29,135 nucleotides of DNA from assembly GCA_002633005.1 (NCBI GenBank), contig NMRA01000772.1, positions 8,003-37,137 of the forward strand, in the 5' to 3' direction. A program made the position numbers and the translations under genes. Shown piece after piece: positions 1 through 11,406 of this stretch (position 1 is the stretch's first letter; each line of letters starts with the position of its first letter). The stretch comes from Phoronis australis (lineage: Eukaryota > Phoronida > Phoronidae). The notes under the pieces were generated by a model. That model was not told the origin of the DNA, ran no database searches, and worked only from the letters and a program-made list of their open reading frames with translations.

Positions 1-3000
1 CCCACCCTGCCAAGACCGTTGTTACGCACGTTGATACAATAGGCTCCCCGGCAGATCGCGGCTGTTAGAAGCCGTGACGACCTGAAAAGAAAAACGAAAA
101 CATTGGGACAGCGTGAACTCATGAAGGACGTGAACCAGGCAAGTCAAGAATCGGTCTACTATTTATATACTTAATGTTCCACTTCTTCCTTAATATATAC
201 TTAACCAAATACAATCCATCTACATGTATGTCGACCGTTTTCATTTCATTGCATCATATATTCGCTACAGTTACGAACATTGGTTCCGATAGTTCTTCCT
301 GTAGGTCTCACGTACTGATGGACGTCACACACTTCTGCTAAAATTTAAAGTATGAACAGTGTCGCTAGTTTACTGAAGTCTCATCATAAGTACAGAAATG
401 TTGCTGAAGAATAACAGTGGCTATCTGAAAAGAGGAAATACATAAAATAAAATATGGAAACACCAAACAAAAATCAAAACAACACTTACCTGTTGCAATA
501 ACGCCTTAAACTCGAACGTACTGACCGACTTGCATGAACGGAATGTTAGTTGAACATGTTAGTAGAACAAAACTGTCTCAATGAAATTTTCATAGTCTAC
601 AGGTTTAAGAAGATCCACCGTAGATTTCCGTAAGTCCAGCATATTATATACGGCGCGTTTTTACGCGAATGAGCCCTACCAAGAAAACATTAGCAACTGC
701 ACTGAAAAACGAAAGACGTTTGAACTGCATACAGATTTTTAGTGAAAAAATTTCGTTTCAACCCAAAAATTGCGTTGTCAGAAGCACTGAATGTTGTACC
801 AAGTCAGTGGTGACTCAAGCCTTGCTAACATTCAAAATTATTAAGCAAGCCCAGAACGGTTGCACGAAGATTTCAATCATTCGTCGGTATGCAGGTAAGT
901 GGCAGCAAAACTTATTGTTCGACGATAGTTAACCGACTGAAAAGGAAGAAGCATAAAATCTCCCGTGCACGACGCAGCCTCGGTCGCCGCGGCTCACGCG
1001 GTGTGCGACTGTTATGTTTGCTTTGTAACCAGCTTTACTTTGGCTACGTCTCATTCGGCTGCCGCTGTTACTATCTACATTACTTTGGACGCGCGATATC
1101 CAACGGACAGACGTGGCTGTATTGTGCCGGGGGTATGGGGGGCCTAAACAACAAATATTTCTCATAGCGTCAAGGATAAAATCCGGACACGTCGTCGGTA
1201 GATTTTAGCCACTGATAAGGGCATTTGCAAAGGCCAGGACGCCTTAAAAATAAAAGTTTCGTAAACACGCAAGTTGCTGTCAGACGTGCAAGTTCAATGT
1301 CACAGTCGGAAGTCGAACAGCACGGTCTAATTAAACCAGAGCATATAATTCTTATTGTCACGCTACAACAAAAAGTTGCATCGGTGTATTTCCCATTTGT
1401 ATTTTCATCAGAAATTTTAGTCATGCGAGACTCGGCGATTCTTTTCATAGATAAAGCGCCAAACACAAGCTAAATGCAAGACAATCGAGTTATGGTCGTG
1501 ACATTGTCAAGACAACGTAAATATTACGGAGCCCGTTATACCGATTCTCGTATCAGAAGCCTTATAGAGTAGTAATTATCCATTGAACGTGATACGAGAG
1601 TTGCGTCGATCCGAAATTAGCGTTTCTAAAATTTTCCTTGTCCGATAGTCGCGGGACAGAAATCCGATGCTTATGACATTGTTCGAAATTCGAGGATCAT
1701 TGTAAAACAGCTTTTGGACCTTGTACGAATTTCGTGGACTATGGAAAACTCATTTCGTAAATATTTATTCTTGTCCCAAAATCATGGCGGGCCGTTCGAA
1801 AATCGCGCGGGTTTACCGTAACCTGTTTTCTTGAAAGAGACTGCCCTCCGTAGACAAAGCCAAGAAGAACACCAGGTGGCCGCACCAAAGTTCACGATTC
1901 GTCTCACCAAGGACTGTCGAACAAAAAGCCTTGGAAATCGACGTCATCTCTTGAGTAGGCTCAAAAAATGGCTCGGCAAAATGACAGTTTGCGAGAAAGG
2001 GAAGCTGAAGAAATAACCAAAAACCATATTTCGCTCTGCATGGCTTTAGTGATGCCCAGAACTCGTCATACGTTTTCGTCTGTAAATGGAGAAAATGTTA
2101 GCTACTGACGAGTACGACTATATCACAACATAAAGTTAATAAAATGAGTCTCATAAGAATCAATAAATAATATAACTGTGTTCTTAAATCTTACGCTTTC
2201 AGTATCTTCACATCACAAATGTCTCGTTTAGGGTCAACTTCAGACGCGGTTTCCAAATTCAGATCAATCTAGTCCAGCCACGGTTAAGAATTCCCGTAGT
2301 TACCTGTGTTTGCACCACCCGATATGTTATAGCTTTTAAGATGGTGCATTTGATATGTTGTGGGTTTTTATCTGGCCGATCAGGCACTCTTCAAGACTGT
2401 CAGGTGAATTTCGACTAGCACAGGCACGCGGCCAAAATATAGTCATTGTAAAACGCTTTGCTAACTCACTTCCCGGTTCATACCCTTTTCGTAATCTTTC
2501 ATTTTCTTAATCCTCGCCAGCAGTTTTTAGCAACATTCGATAAGGTGGAAAAGAATAATGTTCAGTTGTTTTGAAGACACGTGATTTAAATACCTTGACA
2601 GAGAAACTACTTAATCATTTACCGAGGAGCGTAGAAATTAGCTCCTTGATTGGTTTCGGTATCCAGCGCTGGAAGCCTGGCACATAAAATTTATCTATTC
2701 TATATATTTATCCTATCTTTAACAGTTGTTATTCACTCGTTAAACATATCTACACAACTTGAAGCAAACTGATGCTGTAGGACGCGCTTCAGTGACTTCG
2801 CCGTTTCCACCAGATCAAAAGCGGGTAAGATATCTGATTGGTCTGTAAGCTGAAAGTTGGCGTCATCGAGAACCATTCGAATGTCTTATCCGCTTGACCC
2901 AGCAAAACCGGCGAAGTCAATCAGGTGTTACAAATAAAAATAGAATGGTTACCTTCCCAAAGTGGATCTTTAAATCGGAAAAGAGTAACCTTTCGCAGGA

Positions 3001-3518
3001 TGATATTTTGTCGGATAAGACACCTTCAGATCCATCACAGCGGCCTATTGTGACCGTACGAGAGACTGAATATCAAACTAAAACAAATAAGGTTATTCGT
3101 GAGCCAGGCTTTTGGTCACATTTTTCATACTGTAAGTGTCGTTGGTTTGTAACATGGGCACGGAGACATGCAGCTCTGGAATGTCACTACAACTGCACGT
3201 TCTGCTATTGAACGCTTTGTTAGAGCATGTCGGATAAACGACAACGCTCATCCGAAATGGAGACAAGTTGAAATTACAGCAAGAATTCTACAGGAAATGC
3301 ACGAACGGATTGTGGACATTATTGTTCATCCAGGTGAAGGACTTGAGGCGAAAATTTAAATCAAAACTCATGGATCTATAATACAGTGACTTTCAGACGT
3401 TAATATGTACCCAGGTGTTACAGTGATCAGCCACACCTTAGACGCACCTGTTGTGATTTTGTACACTTGCAATCTTTTTAGCTATTTGAATTTTTAAACA
3501 ACTTTACAGACGACTGTG
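1..3518. other. Upstream region without a confirmed gene
   Basis: About 3.5 kb upstream of the proposed DUF229 first exon. It is AT-rich apart from a CpG-rich patch at about 960-1010. Frames at 669-932 and 889-1167 on the plus strand show no recognisable domain, although a GTAAGT sits at about 895. Two coding-like frames at 2945-3359 are listed separately. I see no RNA gene and no clear mobile element. Part of this stretch must hold the promoter and 5' UTR of the DUF229 gene if its first exon is right, but I cannot identify promoter elements. Confidence 0.5.
2945..3359 (+). other. Two overlapping coding-like frames of unknown identity
   Basis: From an ATG at 2945 one frame runs to a stop at 3211. 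It contains the hydrophilic segment SEKSNLSQDDILSDKTPSDP and a GTAAGT splice-donor-like site at about 3132. A second frame from 3168 to 3359 includes the segment NDNAHPKWRQVEITARILQE. The two overlap in different frames, so at most they are parts of exons or a frameshifted remnant. I recognise no domain. Chance open frames of this size are possible in 29 kb, so this is a weak call. Confidence 0.15.
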
Positions 3519-3528
3519 ATGGCGACAG
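3519..3528 (+). CDS. Proposed first coding exon of the DUF229 gene
   Basis: The exon reads ATG GCG ACA G followed by the strong donor GTAAGT at 3529. Its phase (one extra base) matches the acceptor of the long exon at 6470, whose first two bases GT complete a glycine codon, giving the N-terminus MATGFKRKFCY. An in-frame TAA lies 24 nt upstream of the ATG. The junction puts a short basic tail directly before a hydrophobic anchor, as expected for a type II membrane protein. The exon is only 10 nt, so the assignment rests on phase, donor quality and topology; other upstream exons are possible. Confidence 0.5.
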
Positions 3529-4644
3529 GTAAGTTGGTGTCAGTTCGTTTGCGAATTTCAAACTTTATATTTTTGTGAGCGTTGAGAATTATTGCTAACA
3601 CACTACCTTGTCTTCCCTCTAACATTGACACAGCCTGCTTTTCTTTTCACATCTGAACTAACATTAATTAGTTTACCGAGTCAGCTAACATTTGTTGAAT
3701 AGTGATCATTCCAATATAATCGTGATTTGTTATATTTTGATTAAAAACTTATGAAACGGTTTTTAACGTCAGTTCCTAATGCCCGGGACAGGTTCAGGAA
3801 AACTTCAATATTATTGGTTAACACTGAAACATCATTTCTTACAAATAGCTGATCGGGTTAACGTGAAACTGTCTGATATAGTGCGACATGTGTATAATGC
3901 AATGTTTCAATGCACTTTTATTGAGATTTAGGTTTGAATTGCTCCACTACTACTTAAAGTAACTATGAATGTTGATCCTCTGTACGAATTATGCGTATTG
4001 ATTTTCATTTGAAAAGACTTAGGAAGTGGGGCCTGATAATTTCGAAAATTGTATTACTGTGTTTTGGGATTTCATCAGAGAGTGGGTTGCGCAGTGTATT
4101 GCGGGTTTGACACCGAATACGTCATGTGTGACAACATTAAAAGGTGACAAAGGAGATGACGTCCTTCGATGATCTTAGAAACCAAAATTGAGACCAATTG
4201 AGACCTGGAAGAAATAGGTCAGGGAGTTACGAAAGGCTGCGTATGAATTTGTCGCCATCAGTCAACTATAGAATGCAATTTGATGGTTCTCTGACGAATT
4301 CGTACATTAGTTTTAAGAGTGAGTGTCCTAGATAACTTCAAACTGTTTATTAGAAATCTCATACAAGTTGATAACTAAACACAGACCAAATATTAGAAAC
4401 AAAAAGTATAGGAAAAGAGAGCATTCGAAATTCATATTTGCAAACACTGACCCGACCCGTGAAAACTGCAAGTGTAGTTACTGGACAATTACTCACTGTA
4501 ATTCCGACACTTTTATTGCGATTGTGCAACGAGATAAAATCGCCCCGGTTTTGTTCAGTTGCTTTTTAAGATTTTTACTTATGGCCAGTTCGCACCACAC
4601 AGTCAAATTCAGATACGCAGCACAAGTTCCCGCTCAGTTTTATA

Positions 4645-4710
4645 CATGTATGTATGCATGTACGTATGCATGTATGTATGTATGTATGTGTAGTACAAGT
4701 ATGTATGTTG
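4645..4710. repeat. ATGT-type microsatellite, short cluster
   Basis: Runs of ATGT with variants such as ATGC and ACGT, for example around 4647-4690. Same motif as the larger array at 5053-5355. Open frames here read as M-Y-V-C or Y-I-H-T repeats and are not genes. Confidence 0.85.
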
Positions 4711-5052
4711 GTTAAAGGCACGACTAGACTTCGTTTTTGTTAGCGAGCTTGATACTGGTACGTTCGTAATTTCAGTCTCCTTTTTTCTGGTGTGCAAGTA
4801 TGAAGTAAAACACTGAGAAACATAATAAACAAACAAACAAATAAAAACACTAGCTTTAGTTCGTGACTTCATGTCACATCATCAGGCAATGAGTAAAATG
4901 AACATATACACAATAAACAGTGAAATACACAGGACCGTGAGAAGACGGGCATACAACGAGAGTGTGAATGCCACACATGTGAAGCCGCAACCCTATCGAA
5001 ACAGAGGCAGCTTGTGAGCTGTTCATCCAACACAGGTTTTTCGTGACTGATC

Positions 5053-5355
5053 ATGTATGTATGTATGTATGTATGTATGTACGTACGTATGCATGTATGT
5101 ATGTATGTATGTATGTATGTACGTATGCATGTATGTATGTATGTATGTATGTATATATGTAAGTATGTATGTATGTATGTATGTACGTATGCATGTATGT
5201 ATGTATGTATGTACGTATGTATGTATGCACGTATGCATGTATGTATGTATGTATGTATGTATCTATGCATATATGTATGTATGTGTGTATGTATGTATGC
5301 ATATATGTAGGCCCTATGTATGTATGTATGTATGTATGTATGTATGTATGTATGA
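5053..5355. repeat. (GTAT)n microsatellite with GTAC and GCAT variants
   Basis: About 300 bp of nearly continuous tetranucleotide repeat, mostly TATG/GTAT, interrupted by ACGT, GCAT and one non-repeat interruption near 5308-5316. Because the unit is 4 nt and contains no stop in most frames, long low-complexity frames appear on both strands. None is a gene. Confidence 0.95.
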
Positions 5356-5953
5356 ACGTACGTGGGTATATGATAACAAAGTTGGGTATGCTATTCCAGT
5401 TGTTTGTGCCTAGGAATTCTAGATTCTAATTAACGAAAACTTTCACTGCATGAAAAAGTTCCATTAGCAAGCTGTCATGTGTGAATGTTACGTTCCCTCT
5501 GTCAACATTCCAAAGACAGATGTTTTACTATGATTGATTACCGCTTGAGTACACAAGGGCTATATACAGACGATCACAATTAGCTGACGTTAATAAATGA
5601 AACTCATTTGGGAATCTGGATTGCGTCCAAAAATCAAAAACCCGGTTACTTACCAGCACCGGTCTCGAGATTTCCATTACATTGATAAAACGAGCAACGT
5701 TCAGAGCAGAGAAATGTCGCTCCAGGAAATCACAGGGCTGACCAGACCATATAAATTAAATAATACAGTATTTAATCTATGGCCAGACCTTGCAAAACTT
5801 TCCTGCTCCTGAATTGCAGGTCATTTCTCAAATTCATCTGAATGTTGAAACCCGGCCGACATGAACATGGCAAGGGAGACCAGTCCAGTTTGATATGACA
5901 AATTAACATGTTTTTTCATTTCATCACGGAATTCACGCGGTGCGCAGTCAATA

Positions 5954-6117
5954 CATGGGCGGCGCAATGCTGAAATAAGGGGGGGGGGTATAGCCCCTCA
6001 TCCCCCTATGGTGCCCGGGAGGCCCACGGTCATAGGCAGCACAGCACTGAAATAATTAAGTGAGGGCTATAGTTCCCCGTCCCCTCTCCCCCCGCAAACT
6101 ATGGTGTGTCGCCTATG
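5954..6117. mobile_element. Small G/C-run element with hAT-like ends
   Basis: The left end reads CATGGGCGGCGCA; the right end, reverse complemented, reads CATAGGCGACACA. Inside are two imperfect direct copies of a block holding CACTGAAATAA, a G or C run, and a TATAG.TCCCC or TATAGCCCC motif. The ends resemble the CANNGGCG start common in hAT-type nonautonomous elements. Family assignment is inference; no clear target-site duplication is visible. Confidence 0.45.
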
Positions 6118-6151
6118 CAATATGGCTATAAACATAGCCGAGCACTGACCT

Positions 6152-6297
6152 GAGTTCAGTAACGCTAGGACCTTGCTAAAAAGCAAGACTTCGCGAGATT
6201 ACGTGTCATGAGATATTGGCGTGTGTTTTAAACGAGAACACGTGATTTTGCCGGGCAAGATTTCACATTATGGCAAGGCCCTAGCGTTACTAAACTC
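6152..6297. mobile_element. MITE copy 1 (GAGTTCAGTAACGCTAGG ends)
   Basis: A 146-bp element with terminal inverted repeats. The left end is GAGTTCAGTAACGCTAGGAC; the right end, reverse complemented, is GAGTTTAGTAACGCTAGGGC. The inner block AGCAAGACTTCGCGAGATTA is shared with a second copy at 9122-9269. There is no coding capacity. It sits about 170 bp upstream of the acceptor of the DUF229 long exon, inside intron 1. Confidence 0.85.
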
Positions 6298-6469
6298 TAC
6301 AAGGAAGTCCACTTGACTTTGTCATGCCTACTTTCGTCTGCTTTTAGGAAACCATGAGCCGTTAGCCCACTACAGTCACCAAAGTCATCTTGACGGTGTC
6401 AACTGACACCGCAACAACGCTTCCACGAGACTCATTTTTATATTTTTCATGTATGTTCTATTATTGTAG

Positions 6470-8352
6470 GTTTCAAGCGGAAGTTTTGCTACCTCCTAAT
6501 CTTCTCTGTTACCTGCTGCATTATCTTCAGCATCACTTACAAAAGACACTTTAACGAGGTCTACTTTATGAAAGAAATCGGTGAAGTGGGGTCCTTCTTC
6601 ACGAACAAGATTCACGACAAGCCCACTTGCACATATTACGACATTAGTCCGTTTGATTCGCCCGTTCTACCACATTTGCGAAATCGCACGTTTACGTGCA
6701 ATACTCCTTCAAAGCCATGGACGGAAATTGTGAGCAGAAACTATTTAGTTCTGCACAGATCCAGGATGAGCAATGATTCTGACCACATCAGTTGTCGCTA
6801 TAGTAGTATTAAGTACAGGCAATCACCAGAATTCATCTCACTGACACCGGATAGTCCAACGCTTTTACAGGAAGGCGATTTATTTGTAGTCCAATGCTTT
6901 CTACAAGATCATAAAGTTGTATATCAGAACGTGCACACAACAATAAATCCAAATGTCAGCGATGTCGTCAAAGAGAAAATGAAAAGAGCAGAGCAGGAGA
7001 AACGCTTCAGCACAAAATTGAAATTAAATGTCATGATAACCATGAACGACGCTATGTCGAGATGCCATACGATCCGTAAACTGCCGAAGATGTTTCAGTA
7101 TCTAACGCAAACCATGGGGGGCCTCGTGTTTAAAGGGTACAACGCGTTATCAGAACACTCCATTAAAAACTTTTGCGGCGCTCTTGCCGGCGTCGACCTC
7201 GACGCCACAGAGTCAAGGGACTATGACAGCTTTCCCTTGATATGGAATTACTTTTCACGAAGAAACTACGTCACTTTATTTTCAGAAGATGGCGGCGCTT
7301 TGTCAACCTTTTACTATCCTGGCGGAAATCGCGGATTTAAAAAACAACCTACGGATTACATACAGCACAGTTTTTTCCAATTCGCAGGGAAAATTGTAAG
7401 GTCGACTAAAAATGAAGATCCTAACTACAATCCAAAATGCGGAATTCATGGAAAGCGTATGTACCACCACATGTTTGAGTGGGTAAAGTCATTTGTGAAA
7501 AAATTTCACTCAAGTCCACGTTTCTCAATGACTCAACTTAATGAGCTTAGCCACGGAATATTCAATGAAGTCCAGGTTGCGGATGAGTATTATGAAAATT
7601 TTTACAAAGACCTGCAAGAGGGTGGGTTTCTTAAAGATACTTTGGTTATTTTCATGAGTGACCACGGCGCATCGTACAACACAGGATTCAGAGCAACAAA
7701 TATGGGAAGAATCGAAGCTTCGCAACCGGTTCTGATAATGTGTTTCCCAAAAACATTCATTGACAATTATCCAGTGACCTACGACATACTGAAACGAAAC
7801 ACGGAAAGAGTGACTAGTCCTTACGACTTATACTACACACTAATAGATATAGCGCATCAAAACTTCCATCCCAAAAAATACTCACAGGACAGTAAAGGTC
7901 TGAGTCTTTTCGGAGACATCCCTCTCAATCGCACGTGCGCCAGTGCTGGTATACCGGAAGCATTATGCCCATGCGTTGGCACCAAGCAAATTATAGCGAA
8001 TACTACTGGCGAAGCTCAACGAGCCGCCCGGCTTGGGGTGGCAAAGATCAATTCAGAACTGAGACTACACCACCACCTATGTAGGAAATTGCGTTTAAAC
8101 TCAGTGATCAGTTGTGTGCGTGTGTTGAACGAATTGCACGTTTCGCAAGAACCGGAGTATACCGTAACCTTTTCCACAAGTCCAGGAAATGGGCTGTTTG
8201 AAACTACTGTGTCCAGAGATGGCAGCATAGTCTCTGCCATAGAGCGATTAAGTGTTTATGGGGACCAGTCCAAATGCATACTCTCAGAACCTAACGTTTA
8301 CCAACTCCGACATATTTGCCTATGTAAAAACTACAATGGCTCATTCACGTAG
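6470..8352 (+). CDS. DUF229 family (sulfatase-like) protein, long exon
   Basis: This exon encodes residues 5-630 of a predicted 630-residue protein when joined to the exon at 3519. Residues 6-8 are basic and residues 9-27 form a hydrophobic anchor followed by KR, so the protein is probably a Golgi or ER type II membrane protein with a lumenal domain. The lumenal part matches DUF229 (PF02995), in the alkaline phosphatase/sulfatase superfamily: NDAMSR at 196-201, GYN at 226-228, GFKKQPTDY at 292-300, LSHG at 363-366, MSDHG at 399-403 (metal-binding Asp401 and His402) and TSPYDL at 452-457. A Cys-rich C-terminal region contains RTCASAGIP and ends HICLCKN. The ORF is intact, with no frameshift. 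The substrate is unknown for the family. An ATG at 6568 would also open the frame but would remove the membrane anchor; the AG acceptor at 6468-6469 favours the longer exon. Confidence 0.9.
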
Positions 8353-9119
8353 TCTCGGATTAATAACAAGAGCAGCGCCGTTGAAATGCACCCGCGACTG
8401 CAGCGCAAACCATGGAACAAGAGCCGTGAACGGTCGAGATTGTTCAACTCGACGGGCTTGCGCACCACAGAATTTGTCGTTTCACATTCAAAAGGTTTCA
8501 TATTGTTGTGGTTCATTAAATCACCTCGGGCTGCTGATATTATTGTTCTCTAGATAACGAGACCACCATAAACACATTAGGGGCGACAATAGTATTTTTA
8601 AATTTTCGTTTTGAAAGTTTGTAAAAAGCATATTATATATACGTATAGTAGTTCGTGAAAATCACACGTGATTACGTTTTTGAATTTTGAAAATTGGACA
8701 AGGAATATCACTTTTACAACCTAAAAAGTTTGTTTAATGTTTCAATAATATGTTTTCCATTAATTCTACTGGGTGTGCAACATAATTGGGCCAATTAACA
8801 AACCACCGGGCAGCAGTTGGATTTTGAGGTAAGCCAAGTGCCATCGAACAATTCTTGACACGAGCGGCACGCTTCTTGAAGGTGTTAGTATCATTTATAG
8901 TATAAACTAGACTAAATTGACCAAAGCTGGAGATTGATTGGTTCTGACACACCTCAGCCATACATCTATATGGCAAGGTCAATCAATTGATTTGTCAAGT
9001 TCCCATCGACAACAGCAAAGGACACCCAACATCTTGAGCAAGGAACGTAATTTACTTACAAGAAAATATACTAGTTACAGAGTGACAGTCGGACGTTTTT
9101 ACCCTCACTCCAATCTGTA
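8353..9119. other. Intergenic stretch after the DUF229 gene
   Basis: Contains the presumed 3' UTR. A minus-strand frame at 8734-8982 includes the coding-like segment ALGLPQNPTAARWFVNWPNY, but I recognise no domain and see no supporting splice structure. I call no gene. Confidence 0.4.
8515..8520 (+). other. Possible poly(A) signal for the DUF229 gene
   Basis: ATTAAA lies about 160 nt after the stop codon, the common single-base variant of AATAAA. It is the only plausible signal I noticed near the stop; a more distal one is possible. Confidence 0.3.
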
Positions 9120-9121
9120 TA

Positions 9122-9269
9122 GAGTTCAGTAACGCTAGGGCCTTGCTAAAGAGCAAGACTTCGCGAGATTACGTGAGATATCAGCATCTATTCATAATTT
9201 AAAATAAATGAGAACGTGTAGGCTACATTTTAGCGAGGTCCTAGCGTAAGTCCTGGCGTTACTGAACTC
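9122..9269. mobile_element. MITE copy 2, flanked by TA
   Basis: A 148-bp relative of the element at 6152-6297. The left end is GAGTTCAGTAACGCTAGGGC; the right end, reverse complemented, is GAGTTCAGTAACGCCAGGAC. Both ends are flanked by TA (9120-9121 and 9270-9271), consistent with a TA target-site duplication as made by Tc1/mariner-type transposases. The right end holds a short internal repeat of CTAGCGTAAG. No coding capacity. Confidence 0.85.
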
Positions 9270-9313
9270 TACCCTGTTTTGTTCAGTGACTGTATATTGG
9301 TGCATGGGTTTGA

Positions 9314-9770
9314 TCAGGGTCTAAGATGAGGTAATACATAGCGGGGGAGCTGCAGGCTTCGATACCTTTCCAAGTTGAAGCGTCTAGTTCCAACGAACAT
9401 TGCTCCTTTGACTATTCTTGCACCAGTTCCAGTGATCCTCTCTGGTGAGAACTTAGGCATCGTTGTCACAGTGTATTCAGCCCTTGATGCATGCTCACCG
9501 ACACCAGTGGGTTGGAATGTTCTGGTCTTGATCCTGGTGGCCAGTGTAATCGGTTTACCATATGTAGCAGTTAGATCATACATGTCACAATCTTACATGG
9601 ATGTCAATCAACTATATAGCTCAGTTAGAGAGGTCTTCATACAGGAACTGCCGTCTACACATTTGTAATTGGGGGTGGGATCTTTGGGCTGAACCAAAGT
9701 TCTCTGGATATAGTTGATAGGTAGATTTTCACACCATGTGACCTGAACATCAGTTCTCAGAAAAGTTCCT
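9314..9770 (-). pseudogene. Decayed coding-like sequence, unidentified
   Basis: On the minus strand one reading frame runs from about 9770 to 9314 with two in-frame stops, near 9606 and 9594. It holds plausible protein segments such as TDVQVTWCENLPINYIQRTL, then PTPNYKCVDGSSCMKTSLTE, then after the stops an 89-codon open part from 9583 with EYTVTTMPKFSPERITGTGA. The same frame being kept on both sides of the stops suggests a former coding sequence or retained transposon ORF. The opposite strand (9375-9668) is also open and hydrophobic, typical of an antisense shadow. I cannot name the family. Confidence 0.3.
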
Positions 9771-10650
9771 GACGTAAGGGATGTTAGAACTCATGTGTCC
9801 GAGTCCTGGTCGCGTTGTCGCCTGATCTGTGGTAGGGTGAGAGACAATTTAGGTTTGGAATGGGTAAGGTAATTGGGACATGGTTCACCAAATATAAGAC
9901 ATTGAAATACTATACATAAACAAGCAACCAAAATTTGGTGATTAAAAAATTGTTAGGAATCCTGCTGTCACCTGAGAACCAAAAGAATTATTTGTTAAAA
10001 GTACTTTCTCACATTCCACAAAGATTTTATGGTTCTAGGTGCGCTACTGCCCCGAAATGTGATTCACTCAACAAAGCATTAGTCACCTCTGCCGATTTAG
10101 CAGACATTGTATGCTGAGGAGTTTTAACTTGTTCCAAACTCACAAGTAAAACAAGGGTTGGCAAGTGTTACAGAACACTACTGTAACATTTTAAAACTTT
10201 TTGCCATCTTGAAGTCAAGGATCCTTGAAAAATGTCCAAATTTTGCTCGTAACTTCGGAGCATCATTATATCTCAGATTCTGAAATGGCCCCATCCGATT
10301 CATATGAAAATTTCAGAATTACGGCTCTATGCATTGTTTTCGAAAACGCTGGATTTGCGTTAAAGTTTTCCACTTTTGCATGAGGGACTATTCAAAAATA
10401 GGACTTATGACTTTGATGAAAAACATGAAAATTGCAATAAACGGAAACACCCGAAATGACATTGTATGAAACAGGATTTTGAAGAACATGGGAACACCAC
10501 AACAGCTCCGTTTTCAGGCACTCTTCTGTCATCCAGCACAAAACTGATTTTGATACGGCACATATAGTTTGTATTGGCAATAAACCCCATAACTTACACA
10601 TGAAAGAAAGCCTACTCTTAAAGTCTTCCTTTTATTGAATAATAAACAAC
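9771..10650. other. Intergenic, no feature recognised
   Basis: AT-rich. Overlapping minus frames at 10392-10723 show no domain. No structured RNA or mobile element ends were recognised. Confidence 0.4.
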
Positions 10651-10931
10651 GTACCTGAACTACACGGTCAACGAACTCATAAACACGGGCACGGACGCAT
10701 GAACACGACTCACGGACCTGCAAACACCGTCCACTGACTCACAAACACGGGAACGGACTCATATTCACGAGGAAACACGGTTAACGGACCGCTAAACACG
10801 CCGGGTCAGGAACTCATCGGCTTCCTGGGTCAGCTGACATCTTCATTTTGTCCCTAAACCGTGTTTGGCGGTCCGTTAAGTAAACATGTTTCCTCGTGAA
10901 TACGAGTCCATTGACCGTGTAGTTTAGGTAC
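10651..10931. repeat. Inverted repeat with internal short tandem units
   Basis: The left end GTACCTGAACTACACGGTCA and the right end, which reverse complements to GTACCTAAACTACACGGTCA, form outer arms. The left half contains several imperfect units with the pattern ACGGAC.CATAAACACGGG, roughly 30 bp apart. The unit with ATTCACGAGGAAACA and AACGGACCGC.AAACACG recurs inverted in the right half. This looks like a fold-back element or a minisatellite with an inverted partner. Confidence 0.7.
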
Positions 10932-11189
10932 CTTGATAAAATCACCTACAAAGATACAATTCGACTTGGACTCCCGCCAAGTTTTGTCCCTGGCTCTGTT
11001 CATTTTGGCCACTAGCTCTTCAGTGCAGAAAACAACCCATAACTATGTCCATGGGTGTATTTTCAGAAAAATTTTCCAAAACTACGCCCACCAGCACACT
11101 TTAGTTAACTGTTTGCATGTTTTGAAAATCTGATGGATTTGTCAAAAATATGTATGTAAGAGGAGTCCTCGAACTTTGTTTAGGTTTTC

Positions 11190-11213
11190 AGCTGTTACTT
11201 TTAAGTAACAGCT
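11190..11213. repeat. Perfect 11-bp-arm palindrome
   Basis: Arms AGCTGTTACTT (11190-11200) and AAGTAACAGCT (11203-11213) separated by TT. It lies downstream of the PHYHD1-like stop codon, beyond the likely poly(A) signal. Function unknown. Confidence 0.8.
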
Positions 11214-11406
11214 TAAAAGCTTGATGTCAACAGTGGGTTATGACGTTTATAAACATTTCTTTGTGGCGTATTCTCATTGGTTAATTTTTAGTTTATCGCA
11301 TTTGATGCGGCGTTTGGTTTTCAGCGTTTGAGGAGTTTCAGCCGAATTTCTTTTCAAGATAAGACGTGTTTTGGTTTTCTCTCAAAATTCTACATTCTTT
11401 TTCTAA

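Larger units (their letters stand above)
3529..6469 (+). other. Intron 1 of the DUF229 gene
   Basis: Inferred intron of 2941 nt with donor GTAAGT at 3529 and acceptor TTATTGTAG ending at 6469. It carries a tetranucleotide microsatellite (short cluster at about 4645-4710, main array 5053-5355), a small G/C-run element (5954-6117) and a MITE (6152-6297). I found no further exon. The frame from 5597 to 5812 has no recognisable domain. Confidence 0.5.

Noticed and set aside
1831-2016. 61-codon plus-strand frame
   Set aside because: It lacks an ATG (starts TTG) and no domain or splice support is seen.
4609-5429. Many open frames reading M-Y-V-C or Y-I-H-T
   Set aside because: They are translations of the tetranucleotide microsatellite on both strands.
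6568-6570. ATG at 6568 as the DUF229 start
   Set aside because: The frame is open upstream to a splice acceptor at 6469 and encodes a membrane anchor that this start would discard.
9375-9668. Hydrophobic plus-strand frame of 97 codons
   Set aside because: It looks like an antisense shadow of the coding-like minus frame; no domain was recognised.
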